DNA of 64,000 nt from Streptococcus suis (GTDB lineage: Bacteria > Bacillota > Bacilli > Lactobacillales > Streptococcaceae). Positions within the stretch are counted from its first letter, which is position 1, and every line of letters starts with the position of its first letter. A model generated the notes under the pieces. The model saw only the letters and a list, made by a program, of their open reading frames with translations, was not told the DNA's origin and did not search any database. Where the stretch lies: assembly GCA_022354845.1 (NCBI GenBank), contig CP031970.1:1612001-1676000 (forward strand). The letters are read 5' to 3'. Of the stretch, positions 41,708-49,726 are shown in pieces. A program made the translations under genes and the position numbers.

Positions 41708-42157
41708 TCAAAGTGCACGAACCTCTGAATGCTCACCTTGACCAATAGAAAAGATATACTTATGACCTTGAGTCAAGCTATGATAGAAGCCATGACCAGC
41801 ATAAATCTGAAATACTTGCATTGTATCACTAGACTCATCTTTATAGATATGTTGATAATAAGGATTATCCGCAAAAACTGTCTTTAGATAGTCGTTCTCC
41901 ACAGGTCTGGCAGTCCCTTCTACACGCACTACCTGGATAAGGTACCCTTCCTCAGAAATAGCCGTCATCGCAACTCTTTGATCCCCCATCAATTGATCAT
42001 AGAAATGCGTTTCTGGGCTTGTCATAAAGAAAATCCCTTCTTCGTTTGCTGCAGTGATATGAGCATGACGAGCATGTGGATTTCCATACTCATCCATAGT
42101 AGCAAAAACCCCAACCTTCATATCTTCCAAAATATGCATAATATCTTTTAGTTCCAT
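41708..42157 (-). CDS. Pyridoxamine 5'-phosphate oxidase family protein
   Basis: 149 aa from the ATG at 42157 (MELKDIMHILEDMKVGVFATMD), with GGGGTGATACC directly ahead. A longer in-frame start at 42205 has no such site. The fold is a split-barrel flavin-binding domain: VGVFATMDEYGNPHARHAHI is the typical first strand pair and ETHFYDQLMGDQRVAMTAIS follows. The cofactor (FMN or F420-like) and substrate are unknown. It is the last ordinary chromosomal gene before the accessory region. Confidence 0.85.
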   Translation of the reverse strand: MELKDIMHILEDMKVGVFATMDEYGNPHARHAHITAANEEGIFFMTSPETHFYDQLMGDQRVAMTAISEEGYLIQVVRVEGTARPVENDYLKTVFADNPYYQHIYKDESSDTMQVFQIYAGHGFYHSLTQGHKYIFSIGQGEHSEVRAL

Positions 42158-42554
42158 GGTATCACCCCTTGAAAACACCTGTTTTCTAAAGTATATCAAA
42201 AACAAGCGAAAATGTTAAGTGGAATATTGATAGAAATGGTGAAAGTGTTGCATGAACAACTCCTTACTGACAGAACCATTTAAGAAGGTAGCTTTCCATG
42301 AGTATGAAGATAAAAAGGGAGGGCTAAATGAGCCTTTGTGTCAATAAAGTATAAACTTGCTTATACCTAGCACTTCGAATAATACATTGGGTAACTAGAT
42401 AAAAAACGTCTGTAATTAATATTTGTAAAATAGCCAGATTTCACAAACTGAGATGGATAGATATCTTTCTAAAAAGTTAGTCAAAAAAGTTAGTCACTTG
42501 TATTATTTGTCCTTATCAGAAAAACTATATTTAACAAAATGGGAGGCGTATCCA
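42158..42554. other. Gap at the left edge of the accessory region
   Basis: No convincing gene. A 31-codon frame at about 42253-42348 has no good ribosome binding site. A near-tandem repeat of AAAAGTTAGTCA lies at about 42470-42495. The left boundary of the inserted DNA must lie here or to the left, but no rpsI-end copy is visible. Confidence 0.4.
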
Positions 42555-42716
42555 ATGAATTCTCCACTAAATATCAGTATTACAGAAGTTAGTAAAGAAG
42601 GATTGAGTATAGAAACTAGCATTCTCAAAGATGGGGCAACAATTAACTTTGACAAAGAATTGGAAAAAGCCAAGAATAAATACGAAGAATTATTGAAAGA
42701 ATTGATAGATAATTGA
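42555..42716 (+). CDS. 53-aa small protein, copy 1
   Basis: Starts MNSPLNISITEVSKEGLSIE and ends KNKYEELLKELIDN. It is paralogous to the small protein at 49430: both share LNIS, ETSILK, FDKELE and a C-terminal ELLKEL(I/V)D helix. The start is set by GGGAGG 8 bases ahead and by identity of this stretch in both copies. The longer frame from 42453 is not shared. Acidic C-terminal helix; function unknown. It lies convergent to the AlbA-type gene remnant in both locations. Confidence 0.7.
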   Translation: MNSPLNISITEVSKEGLSIETSILKDGATINFDKELEKAKNKYEELLKELIDN

Positions 42717-42782
42717 AATCCCTATCTAAACAAATTTGACATATTCACAACTAATTCTTGAAATAAAGTCTATAATAAAAAC

Positions 42783-42819
42783 AAAGTGGTTATCGACCTG
42801 ATTGTTAATAGACACTTTT
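42783..42819. terminator. Convergent terminator-like hairpin, copy 1
   Basis: AAAGTGGTTATC pairs imperfectly with AATAGACACTTTT. It is homologous to the better-preserved hairpin at 49654-49691 between the same two gene types. Confidence 0.5.
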
Positions 42820-42865
42820 CTATATTCTACTGTATTCTTATTACTAATAAGTATCCTGACTGCAA

Positions 42866-43305
42866 TCATTTATCAACTAAAAGATAATATTGATTGCGGT
42901 CGTTTTTACTTGAACCAAACCAAGTAATGATTTCTAAATCACGAAGTTTATGTAACATTTTAACAACAAATGATCGACTCCTGCCTGTAAGCTCAATGGC
43001 TTTTGCCGTTGTCATTCTCTCGCCAGAATTATACATATAGTGGACAATTAATTGCTCATCTCCTGTTAATTCATCAAAATCATGGAACTGTTTTTCCAAG
43101 CTGACTCTTGTACGGAGATGTCAGCTGACAATGTTGTTCTCAAGCGTCAGGACAACCTTATTCCCAGGTTCTGAGAATTTAGGTTCATGGAGAAAGGCAG
43201 ATTCCATCTCCGAGTAGATACGTTTAACACCTTCATTCATCTCACGTACCCAACCCAACTCTGTCAAGGTTCGGGCAATGCGAGGGTTTCGTGAAAAGCA
43301 GTCAA
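42866..43305 (-). pseudogene. Remnant of an AlbA-type ATP-binding/regulator gene
   Basis: The minus strand encodes a close copy of the C-terminal 145 residues of the gene at 49727-51179 (RNPRIARTLTELGWVREMNE, then LTGDEQLIVHYMYNSGERMT). A TGA interrupts it where the other copy has an Arg codon (LENNIVS-stop-HLRTR, near 43124), and everything upstream of about 43300 is missing. The remaining 77-codon frame is a winged-helix-like C-terminal domain. Its deletion joins it directly to the integrase remnant. Confidence 0.8.
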
Positions 43306-43331
43306 AGCATTTTCATTGACCATTTGCCAAA

Positions 43332-43487
43332 AATTTAAAATCAATCTCTTTGATGATGAGCTTAGAAGCCATTTCAGAAGCTCTGACACATAGTGACCAA
43401 TCCATCACTAAGATCTATATCAATACCAAAAACACACTTAAACAAACTGCTAGAGAAACAGCATTTCGAATTGTCAAAAAACGTTGA
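43332..43487 (+). pseudogene. Tyrosine recombinase (integrase) C-terminal remnant 1
   Basis: The plus-strand frame ends in MMSLEAISEALTHSDQSITK then IYINT and stops at 43485-43487. The HSDxxxTxxYIN pattern with the catalytic Tyr is the C-terminal signature of phage-type integrases. It closely matches the remnant at 60414-60722 (AISEALTHSD). The rest of the gene is gone. It lies 95 bp from an rpsI-end copy, as expected for an integrase next to its attachment site. Confidence 0.75.
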
Positions 43488-43582
43488 GGGAAATTTTGGT
43501 GGAAACTTTTGATTTTTGAACAAAAAAAGACACCCAAGAGATAACTCTTGAATGCCTTGAAACGTTGATATATAGCGGTATA

Positions 43583-43632
43583 TTAACGTTTACTGAATTG
43601 TGAAGCTTTACGTGCTTTCTTAAGACCTGGTT
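43583..43632 (-). repeat. rpsI 3'-end copy A (attachment-site scar)
   Basis: The minus strand encodes PGLKKARKASQFSKR-stop, the C-terminus of ribosomal protein S9, followed leftward by DNA unrelated to rpsI. Only 15 codons are present and the rest of rpsI is absent. I read this as an att site made when an element inserted at the rpsI 3' end. Confidence 0.85.
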
Positions 43633-44091
43633 GGAAAGATATTTCTTTGAATAAATTTCAAAAGCTTGTAATATCAATGTTTCCACAAGTTTTCAAAACT
43701 CACAATTCATCCAATTCCAACTAATTTCATCTGAATGGTGTGAACTTTATCCTAAAAATACACGAATTGAGCTGATAAATACTAAAAGTTCACACCATTA
43801 GTTAAATTATTTTTTGTTACATACATTTTTTTAGATGATAGACCTCCTAATTTATTTCTTATAGCATTTGAGCAAACCTCCGTTATCAGAAAACAACCAG
43901 AAAGAAAAACTGCAAAATTTATATTTTCTTTCTTGTTGTTATTTTATAAATTGAATTTGCAGTAAAATACTTTAATGTACTTTCTTTCATCTAAAGAAAA
44001 ATCTCGTATTCATCAATTTTATTTTGTTATAGGTAAGAAAGAAGAACAAACAAGAAAAACACGGCATAAAAACCTATTCAGTTCATCGTCC
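43633..44091. other. Element-end DNA with inverted repeats
   Basis: No gene. Just right of att copy A there is a stretch similar to 49200-49265 (for example TTCCAACTAATTTCA at 43715-43729). A 15-bp perfect inverted repeat with arms AATGGTGTGAACTTT (43734-43748) and 43785-43799 follows. Its TGGTGTGAA core recurs next to the integrase remnant at 60.7 kb, so these may be integrase arm-binding sites. Confidence 0.55.
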
Positions 44092-45141
44092 TCAATCCTT
44101 GTCTGCTTCAATTTCTTTTACGAGATCGTTTTGTGAATTTTTTTCAGAGAGTTTTTGATCGATATACTTGTCAATGTTTTCGTAAAATTCCTTGGTCGTC
44201 TCACTATCTAATTTTGTCGAATTATGGATTTGATTGACTTTCAATTGAACAGATTGAATACCGTAAGAGGCTTGTTTTTGGCGAATTGTTTCTAATTCTT
44301 CTTTTGAAATTGGATCTCCAACAACCGTCAAGACCAATTCATTATTCCTTGACTTGTAGACTTGATTAATGACCGTATAATTGGCGAACTCTTTTCCTAC
44401 AAACTGTTTGATCCCTTCTTTTCGCGCTTGATCCATCGTCAGAGTGACTGCTGAATAGCTTGCTGGAAGGACCAATAATACAATCAAGAATATCAACCCA
44501 ATTCTCATTTTAATGTTTAGCTCTTTAAATGAACTTAAGGGAGATTTTCTCATCAAAATTCTTGTTCCAATAATATTGGTTAGCATGATAAAGACACAGT
44601 TGATCAAGAAAAGATAGAGAGCCCCAAATAAATATCGTACATTTCCATTAGCTAAACCATACCCCGCAGTACAGATAGGTGGCATTAGAGCTGTTGCGAT
44701 GGCTACTCCTGGCACGATATTGTTTGCTTCTTTTTTCCTTGAACCAATGACACCTGCTATCCCACCAGCAATAGCAATGACAACATCCCAAATGGTTGGA
44801 GAGGTTCGTGCAATCAACTCGCTACTTGCGTAAGATAAGGGAGAAATCCAGAAATACAGAGTCGATACAAGCAAACTGACCAATACTTCAGTAAATAAAA
44901 CCTCTAGAGATTGTTTGATTAAACGTGTATCAAAAATTGCTAAACCGAATCCCAGTCCAACAATCGGTGTCATAAGAGGGGAAATCAGCATGGCTCCAAC
45001 AATGACAGCTGTTGAATTCATATTTAGACCTATAGAGGCAATAAAAATCGCACACATCAAAATCACTGTATCACTTAATCGAACATGAAGGTCATCATAT
45101 AATTTCTCTCGGTATTCACGTGTTGAATAGTTTCCGGTCAT
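44092..45141 (-). CDS. DUF389 family membrane protein
   Basis: 349 aa with about six membrane spans. The opening SDTVILMCAIFIASIGLNMN and AVIVGAMLISPLMTPIVGLG are the hallmark of DUF389/TIGR00341 proteins, followed by VPGVAIATALMPPICTAGYG. The last 110 residues are a soluble tail ending in a charged helix. Function is unknown in this family. AAGGAAT precedes the ATG. It is the only gene between rpsI-end copies A and B, so it appears to be the whole cargo of that module. Confidence 0.85.
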   Translation of the reverse strand: MTGNYSTREYREKLYDDLHVRLSDTVILMCAIFIASIGLNMNSTAVIVGAMLISPLMTPIVGLGFGLAIFDTRLIKQSLEVLFTEVLVSLLVSTLYFWISPLSYASSELIARTSPTIWDVVIAIAGGIAGVIGSRKKEANNIVPGVAIATALMPPICTAGYGLANGNVRYLFGALYLFLINCVFIMLTNIIGTRILMRKSPLSSFKELNIKMRIGLIFLIVLLVLPASYSAVTLTMDQARKEGIKQFVGKEFANYTVINQVYKSRNNELVLTVVGDPISKEELETIRQKQASYGIQSVQLKVNQIHNSTKLDSETTKEFYENIDKYIDQKLSEKNSQNDLVKEIEADKD

Positions 45142-45546
45142 TGGTTATTCCTTTTATTTCATATAATTTGTTTCCACATGGATGATCGTAGAAAGACTTC
45201 TGTCCAATCTTACATATTTTTAATTTTCACCTGTAATTCTTTTGAACATTATCTTTTAAATATCTATCAGACCATCCTTGACATTATATCAAAAATTTTA
45301 CAGTCTTTCTCTGAAGAAATCAATTAATTTAAATGATAGAGAATTGTGATGCTTTACGTGCTTTCTTAAGACCTGGTTTAAAAAGTCTATATTTTATACT
45401 ATAAAAATAGTAATAATATCAGATTGTAGATTGATTTTTGCAGTTCTCTTCTATGAACTGGAGATGGCAAAACACGTAAAAGCAAAAGTTGCAACTGGTG
45501 CAAATTTGAATATTATGATACAATTCAATGTGAATGAGGGGGCTTT
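45142..45546. other. Gap holding rpsI-end copy B
   Basis: No gene is seen. The stretch contains the rpsI-end copy at 45341-45379 and an AT-rich region with a possible promoter for the epimerase-like gene. Confidence 0.4.
45341..45379 (-). repeat. rpsI 3'-end copy B
   Basis: The minus strand encodes PGLKKARKASQF and then diverges (SII-stop). Compared with copy A the Ala codon before Ser is GCA rather than GCT. The codons kept are the S9 C-terminus. Confidence 0.75.
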
Positions 45547-46113
45547 ATGATTTTAAAAAATAATAATATGTTAACTTCGACTTCTGAGATTGATGGACTC
45601 TATATTATCCATCCAAAGACAGTGACAGACGAGAGAGGAACAGTACGCGAACTGTTTCGTTTTAGTGCTTATTCTGATATTTTATCCTCTACAACTTGGT
45701 CTCAGATTAATCTGACTCAAACGAAAAAAGGTGCTGTAAGAGGGTTACATGCTGAGTCAATGTCTAAATTAGTAACTGTAGCCAAAGGAGCAGCTTTCGG
45801 TGTCTATGTTGATATCAGAAATGACAGTACCAGTTTTGGTAAAATTGTAACAGTAGATTTATATCCTGGAGTTCAAGTTTTTGTTCCTAACGGCGTTTGT
45901 AACGGTTTTCAAGCTTTAGAAAACAATACAGAATACCTTTACTTTTTTGATAGTGAATGGATTCCTGGTATGTCAGGGCAAGCACTTTCTCCTTTAGCAT
46001 CTGACCTGAAAATTGAGTGGCCAATACCAATTAATCCAAATAACCTTGAACAAATTTCTGAGAAGGACTTAAAGGCTCCTACCTTACAGGATATTATTGA
46101 CCAAAATAATTAA
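45547..46113 (+). CDS. dTDP-4-dehydrorhamnose 3,5-epimerase-like protein (RmlC family)
   Basis: 188-aa cupin of the RmlC family. RGLH (in KGAVRGLHAESMSKLVT) keeps the catalytic-base His, and VTVAKGAAFGVYVDIRNDS matches the core strands. The second active-site His, normally in an AHGF motif, is replaced by Asn (GVCNGFQALEN). It may therefore act on another nucleotide sugar or be inactive. GAGGGGG lies 4-5 bases ahead of the ATG; MLTSTSEIDG at residue 8 is an alternative start. It stands alone, without rmlA, rmlB or rmlD. Confidence 0.75.
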   Translation: MILKNNNMLTSTSEIDGLYIIHPKTVTDERGTVRELFRFSAYSDILSSTTWSQINLTQTKKGAVRGLHAESMSKLVTVAKGAAFGVYVDIRNDSTSFGKIVTVDLYPGVQVFVPNGVCNGFQALENNTEYLYFFDSEWIPGMSGQALSPLASDLKIEWPIPINPNNLEQISEKDLKAPTLQDIIDQNN

Positions 46114-46249
46114 TCTACCTTAAATTATTTACTGTATTTTATTTGACTTACTATACTATATTTCCTTTTGAGGATAATGATCTTGCGTCCCAAATCTGTT
46201 ATAATGTCGTTCACTACAAACACATTGTATCGGATTTGAGATTTTTTTC

Positions 46250-47423
46250 GGCTCTTTGTCAACTGTAGTGGGTAGATGAAAAGCTAACACCTAGAGAGGA
46301 CGAACTTCGTCCTCTCTTTCTTTATGTTCAATGCAATCAAAATCCGTTTTTTAAAGTTTTCAAAGTTCCTGAAACCAAAGGCATTTCTCTTAATGACTTT
46401 GATGAGATTATTGGTAGCTTCCAGTTTGGCGTTGGAATAAGGCAATTCCATGGCGTTTACAACCTTATCTTTATCCTTTAGAAATGTCTTCAATACCGTC
46501 TGGAAAACAGGATTAACGGTGGCCATTTCCTGTTCGATGAGGTCAAAATTTGAATACGGACACGGTTCATAGCACAACTAAGGTGTTGCACGATATGAAA
46601 GCGATCGAGTACAATTTTTGCATTCGGAAAAAGCTGTTTAGCAAGTTGATAATAGGGACTAAACATATCCATGGTAATCACTTTGACCCGATTTCTAACC
46701 TTTCTAGGATAGCGAAGAAAGTGGTTTCGGATGGTTGCTTGAGTTCTTCCGTCGAGAATGGCGATGACATTTAGGGAGTCGAAATCTTGAGCGATGAAGC
46801 TCATTTTCCCCTTCTTGAAGGCATACTCGTCCCAACTCATCACCTCAGGTAGGATATTCCAATCCGTTTCAAACTTGAACTCACTGAGCTTTCTCATAAC
46901 TGACGATGTTGAGATAGATAGCCTGTGTGCAATATGTTGCATTGCTTGATTTTCAATGAGTAATTGTGCGATTTTCTGGTTAACAGCGACAGAGATTTGG
47001 TGGTTTTTCTTGACAAGAGGAGTTTCAGCGACCGCCATTTCCCCACATTCTTTACACTTGAACCGACGCTTTCTAAGGCGGATAAGTAAGGGATAGCCAG
47101 CTGTTTCTAGGTAGGGGATCTTAGAGGCTTTCTGGAAATCATATTTAGCCATTAGTCCCTTACAAGAAGGACATTTAGGGGCTGTGTAATCCAAGTGACC
47201 GTGGAGTTCTAAGTGAGTTCCCATATCATATTCATCAGTGATAGTGATATTTTTGTCTTTAATTCTGAGAAAATTTGTGATAAGATTTAGTTGTTCCATA
47301 TGAACCCTTTCTAATGTGAGTTTCGTCGCTTTTCATTATAGGTCATATGGGACTTTTTTTCTACACTAAAAAAGGCTCCATAATCTCTACAGTGGATTTA
47401 CCCAATACAGAAATTATAGAGCC
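46250..47423 (-). mobile_element. ISL3-family insertion sequence, internally deleted
   Basis: The ends read inward GGCTCTTTGTCAACTGTAGT (46250 on) and GGCTCTATAATTTCTGTATT (47423 leftward), imperfect inverted repeats of about 27 bp. The transposase gene is broken. No target-site duplication is evident (TTTTTTTC left, AAAAAACG right). It lies against an element end at 47425-47532. Confidence 0.8.
46284..47299 (-). pseudogene. ISL3-family transposase, deleted and frameshifted
   Basis: The N-terminal part (from 47299) has the zinc-finger segment CPSCKGLMAKYDF...CKECGEMAVAETP and the DDE-domain pieces MSWDEYAFKKGKMSF and KVITMDMFSPYYQLAKQLFP up to HIVQHLSCAMNRVRIQ. The C-terminal part in another frame resumes at FDLIEQEMATVNPVFQTVLK and ends KRILIALNIKKERTKFVLSR. 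About 110 codons normally found between them are missing and the frame is broken near 46560, so it cannot be active on its own. Confidence 0.85.
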
Positions 47424-47424
47424 A

Positions 47425-47532
47425 AAAAACGCTGATTTTAAGCGTTTTTTCTTTTTATCAAATGCAGTATATAGCACTATATTTCAATTCAAACTCTACC
47501 TTTTTCCCTACCTTTTTTCGTAAGACCTGGTT
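47425..47532. repeat. Conserved element end, copy C (with CCAGGTCTTA core)
   Basis: About 108 bp nearly identical to 49060-49167. It comprises an AAAAACGCT...AAGCGTTTTTT hairpin, a TGCAGTATA...TATATTTCAATTC stretch, two short direct copies of CTACCTTTTT, and CGTAAGACCTGGTT. The last part shares the core AACCAGGTCTTA (minus strand) with the rpsI ends but not the following codons. It is probably the opposite (element) end of the same att system. Confidence 0.75.
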
Positions 47533-47917
47533 TGGAAAGTTTGGGTTTCAGTTGGATTAAAAATAGCGTAGTATCAAGGCTTTTCAGAACGGGATCTACT
47601 GATTAATTTCATAAAATTTGAATCAGTATTTTTTAAACAGGGGAATAGTTTAGGTCTGTAAGAATTAACTTATACATTTACAAGGTTCATTCTGATCGAC
47701 TTTATAACTGTCTAAGAAAAAAGTAAAGATTCATACAGTATCTAGATTTTCCAAAAATTCTTTATCATCAAATATTATTCAAAACTATCCAAACCAAATA
47801 TGTTGCATTGCTTCAAAGAATTCTTTAGTTGTTTGACTAGCGAGGTCTTTAATTAAAAATTATTTCAAATAATTGCCACTTTGGCACATAAATTCTTGCT
47901 TTCCAAATTTAAGTGTG
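47533..47917. other. Non-coding gap before the membrane/XRE gene pair
   Basis: No reading frame or structured RNA recognised. AT-rich DNA between the element end at 47.5 kb and the operator region at 47.92 kb. Confidence 0.4.
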
Positions 47918-47964
47918 ATATATTTATAACATAAAATTTAATTGTTATATATTTATAACATAAA
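47918..47964. promoter_or_regulatory. Direct-repeat operator before the membrane/XRE genes
   Basis: An 18-bp sequence, ATATATTTATAACATAAA, occurs twice (47918-47935 and 47947-47964), 29 bp apart. Each copy holds the near-palindrome TTATAAATATATAA read on the minus strand. It lies directly ahead of the ribosome binding site, so it is a likely operator for the XRE protein of the pair. Confidence 0.6.
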
Positions 47965-47977
47965 GAAGGAGTCTATC

Positions 47978-48574
47978 ATGGAAAAAAGTCAAAAAATGGG
48001 TTTCCTCATTGCAATGGTTGCCTTAGCTCTCTTTATTGATTTTACTGTTTTATTTGGTTCTAATCTTAGTTTGGGACCCAAGTTAGTTATTGTTGGTATT
48101 TCAGTGTTAGGACAGATTGCAGCTATTTGGGGCTGGCTACATATGAAATCATGGCCTCATAAGAGTCAGAAAGGTAAAGGAAAGATTATTTTTGACTTGT
48201 CTGCTAAGCTTTACACGATACTTTTGTTTGCAGCAAGCATTTTTTATACAGTAGGGATTTGGGTTGCGACCCCAAGCGAAAGTTCTGGTATTAAAGAATG
48301 GATTTTGGGGATTGGCATAGTTATTGAAGTGATTGTATTTGGTTTTTTCTGTTTGAAAAATGTCAAGGAAACTCCGGACGAACGCTTTTATGCTAATTTA
48401 GCAAAGGCAGCTAGCTTGATGTTTGTTTTTATACTAGGCGCACTGATGATCCTAGCAGTTATCATTGGGTATATGGGGTCTCTCACTCTTTACATGGGCC
48501 AGATCTTTATTAGCATAGCTGCCTTGATTTTCATCTTTTCGGTTGTCTATCTTATCTTGGAACGGAGAGGATAA
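47978..48574 (+). CDS. Polytopic membrane protein paired with an XRE regulator
   Basis: 198 aa from the ATG at 47978 (MEKSQKMGFLIAMVALALFI), with GGAG 6 bases ahead. A start at 47942 lies inside the repeated operator and is not favoured. Six hydrophobic segments, for example FLIAMVALALFIDFTVLFGS and LMFVFILGALMILAVIIGY. I do not recognise the family with certainty; pairs of such proteins with a small XRE regulator are common in Firmicutes. The XRE gene starts 2 bp after its stop. Confidence 0.8.
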   Translation: MEKSQKMGFLIAMVALALFIDFTVLFGSNLSLGPKLVIVGISVLGQIAAIWGWLHMKSWPHKSQKGKGKIIFDLSAKLYTILLFAASIFYTVGIWVATPSESSGIKEWILGIGIVIEVIVFGFFCLKNVKETPDERFYANLAKAASLMFVFILGALMILAVIIGYMGSLTLYMGQIFISIAALIFIFSVVYLILERRG

Positions 48575-48576
48575 GC

Positions 48577-48801
48577 ATGGCCAAAGAAAGCAAGATTATT
48601 ACTAATCTAAAATCTGTTCGTGAGTCCACAGGCATGACCCAGCAGGAGTTAGCCGACATCATCGGCATGCGACGCGAGACAATTCTGCACTTGGAAAATA
48701 ACCGTTACAATCCTTCGCTGGAAATGGCTCTTAAAATTGCTCAAGTTTTTAATCTGAAAATAGAAGACCTCTTTGAACTCAGACAGAAAGAGGAAGCATA
48801 A
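48577..48801 (+). CDS. XRE-family transcriptional regulator
   Basis: A 74-aa Cro/C1-type helix-turn-helix: LKSVRESTGMTQQELADIIG and MRRETILHLENNRYNPSLEM are the classical XRE helices, followed by ALKIAQVFNLKIEDLFELR. GAGAGG precedes the ATG. It is co-transcribed with the membrane protein and probably binds the repeated operator ahead of the pair (autoregulation, inferred). Confidence 0.92.
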   Translation: MAKESKIITNLKSVRESTGMTQQELADIIGMRRETILHLENNRYNPSLEMALKIAQVFNLKIEDLFELRQKEEA

Positions 48802-48910
48802 TTCTTTTCGAGACCTAGTATTAAGTTCATTGATTAATTAGGAATTGAAGCCAAAGGAAAAATCCTTTGAAAATGTACTCTTTTAAAATATAGTAATTCT
48901 TTCGAAGTAG

Positions 48911-48955
48911 CGTTTACTAATTGTGATGCTTTACGAGCTTTTTTCAAGCCTGGTT
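48911..48955 (-). repeat. rpsI 3'-end copy D (diverged)
   Basis: The minus strand encodes PGLKKARKASQ using different synonymous codons from the other copies (GGC TTG AAA AAA in place of GGT CTT AAG AAA). A single missing base then breaks the last codons (CAATTAGTAAACG versus CAATTCAGTAAACG). Confidence 0.7.
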
Positions 48956-49059
48956 TTGGGTAACAAAAATCAAATATCTGTAAAAGCCTATTAAATTAAG
49001 CATTCAAACTTCATTTTTACTGAAGTGAAGTAAGCATTCAATACGAATCAATACATAAG

Positions 49060-49167
49060 AAAAACGCTGATTTCAAGCGTTTTTTCTTTTTGCAAAATGC
49101 AGTATATTGCATTATATTTCAATTCAAACTCTACCTTTTTCTCTACCTTTTTTCGTAAGACCTGGTT
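49060..49167. repeat. Conserved element end, copy E
   Basis: Near-identical to 47425-47532 over about 108 bp, including the AAAAACGCT hairpin, the two CTACCTTTTT copies and the terminal CGTAAGACCTGGTT core. It marks the left boundary of the module that carries the defence-like operon. Confidence 0.75.
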
Positions 49168-49429
49168 GGAGCATCGTTTATTTCAACTAATTTCAAAATC
49201 CTTTAGAATCAATGTTTTTACGGATTTTCAAAACTAGAAATTTCATCCAATTTCAACTAATTTCATCAAAATAAGGTAAATTTTCAATCAAAATAAGCAA
49301 AATCGGACCAGAAAATATAAAAGTTTACCTTATTCTTGATTCTAGAAAATGTGTCAAATAGAAGTATTCGCTTTTAATTTTCACACATACCATGTATAAT
49401 ATAGTTACAAAATTGGGAGGCATATCCAA

Positions 49430-49591
49430 TGAATTTTACACTGAATATCAGTACCAACCAAGTTTTTAAAGGGGAACTTAATGAAGAAACTAGCATTCTC
49501 AAAACTGAGCCAACTTTTGACTTTGACAAAGAATTAGAAACTGCTATGAACCAATATGATGAACTATTGAAAGAATTGGTGGATAAATAAT
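49430..49591 (+). CDS. 53-aa small protein, copy 2
   Basis: Starts MNFTLNISTNQVFKGELNEE and ends DELLKELVDK. It is about half identical to the small protein at 42555 and has the same length, the same ribosome binding region (GGGAGGC.TATCCA) and the same convergent neighbour. Two copies with conserved frame and length argue that it is a real gene. It has an acidic C-terminal helix and no recognised domain. Confidence 0.72.
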
Positions 49592-49653
49592 ATTTCCACC
49601 TAAGCACATTTGACAGATTCACAGCCGAGCCTTGAAATAAAGCCTAAAATGAA

Positions 49654-49691
49654 AAAAGTGGTTATCGACTTGATTGTTGATAGCCACTTTT
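49654..49691. terminator. Bidirectional terminator between small ORF and AlbA-type gene
   Basis: AAAAGTGGTTATCGAC pairs with GTTGATAGCCACTTTT (wobble pairs allowed) around a 6-nt loop, with A and T runs on both sides. It serves two convergent genes. Confidence 0.75.
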
Positions 49692-49726
49692 CTGTATTCT
49701 ACTGCGTTCTCAGTATAAAGTAAAAT

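Larger units (their letters stand above)
48802..49429. other. Gap with rpsI-end copy D, element end E and arm-like repeats
   Basis: No gene. It contains the degenerate rpsI end (48911-48955), the conserved element end (49060-49167) and two identical 15-bp TTTCAACTAATTTCA repeats at 49181-49195 and 49251-49265, 70 bp apart. A TATAAT near 49394 precedes the small protein gene at 49430. Confidence 0.55.

Noticed and set aside
42253..42348. 31-codon plus-strand ORF
   Set aside because: No clear ribosome binding site, no homologous copy in the sister module, and length expected by chance.
43583..43632. A real rpsI gene
   Set aside because: Only the last 15 codons are present; upstream sequence is unrelated to S9. 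The same holds at 60832.
43474..43686. 70-codon minus-strand ORF across rpsI copy A
   Set aside because: It merely reads through the rpsI tail in another frame and overlaps the integrase remnant.
46250..47423. Active ISL3 element
   Set aside because: About 110 codons of transposase are missing with a frameshift, and no target duplication is visible.
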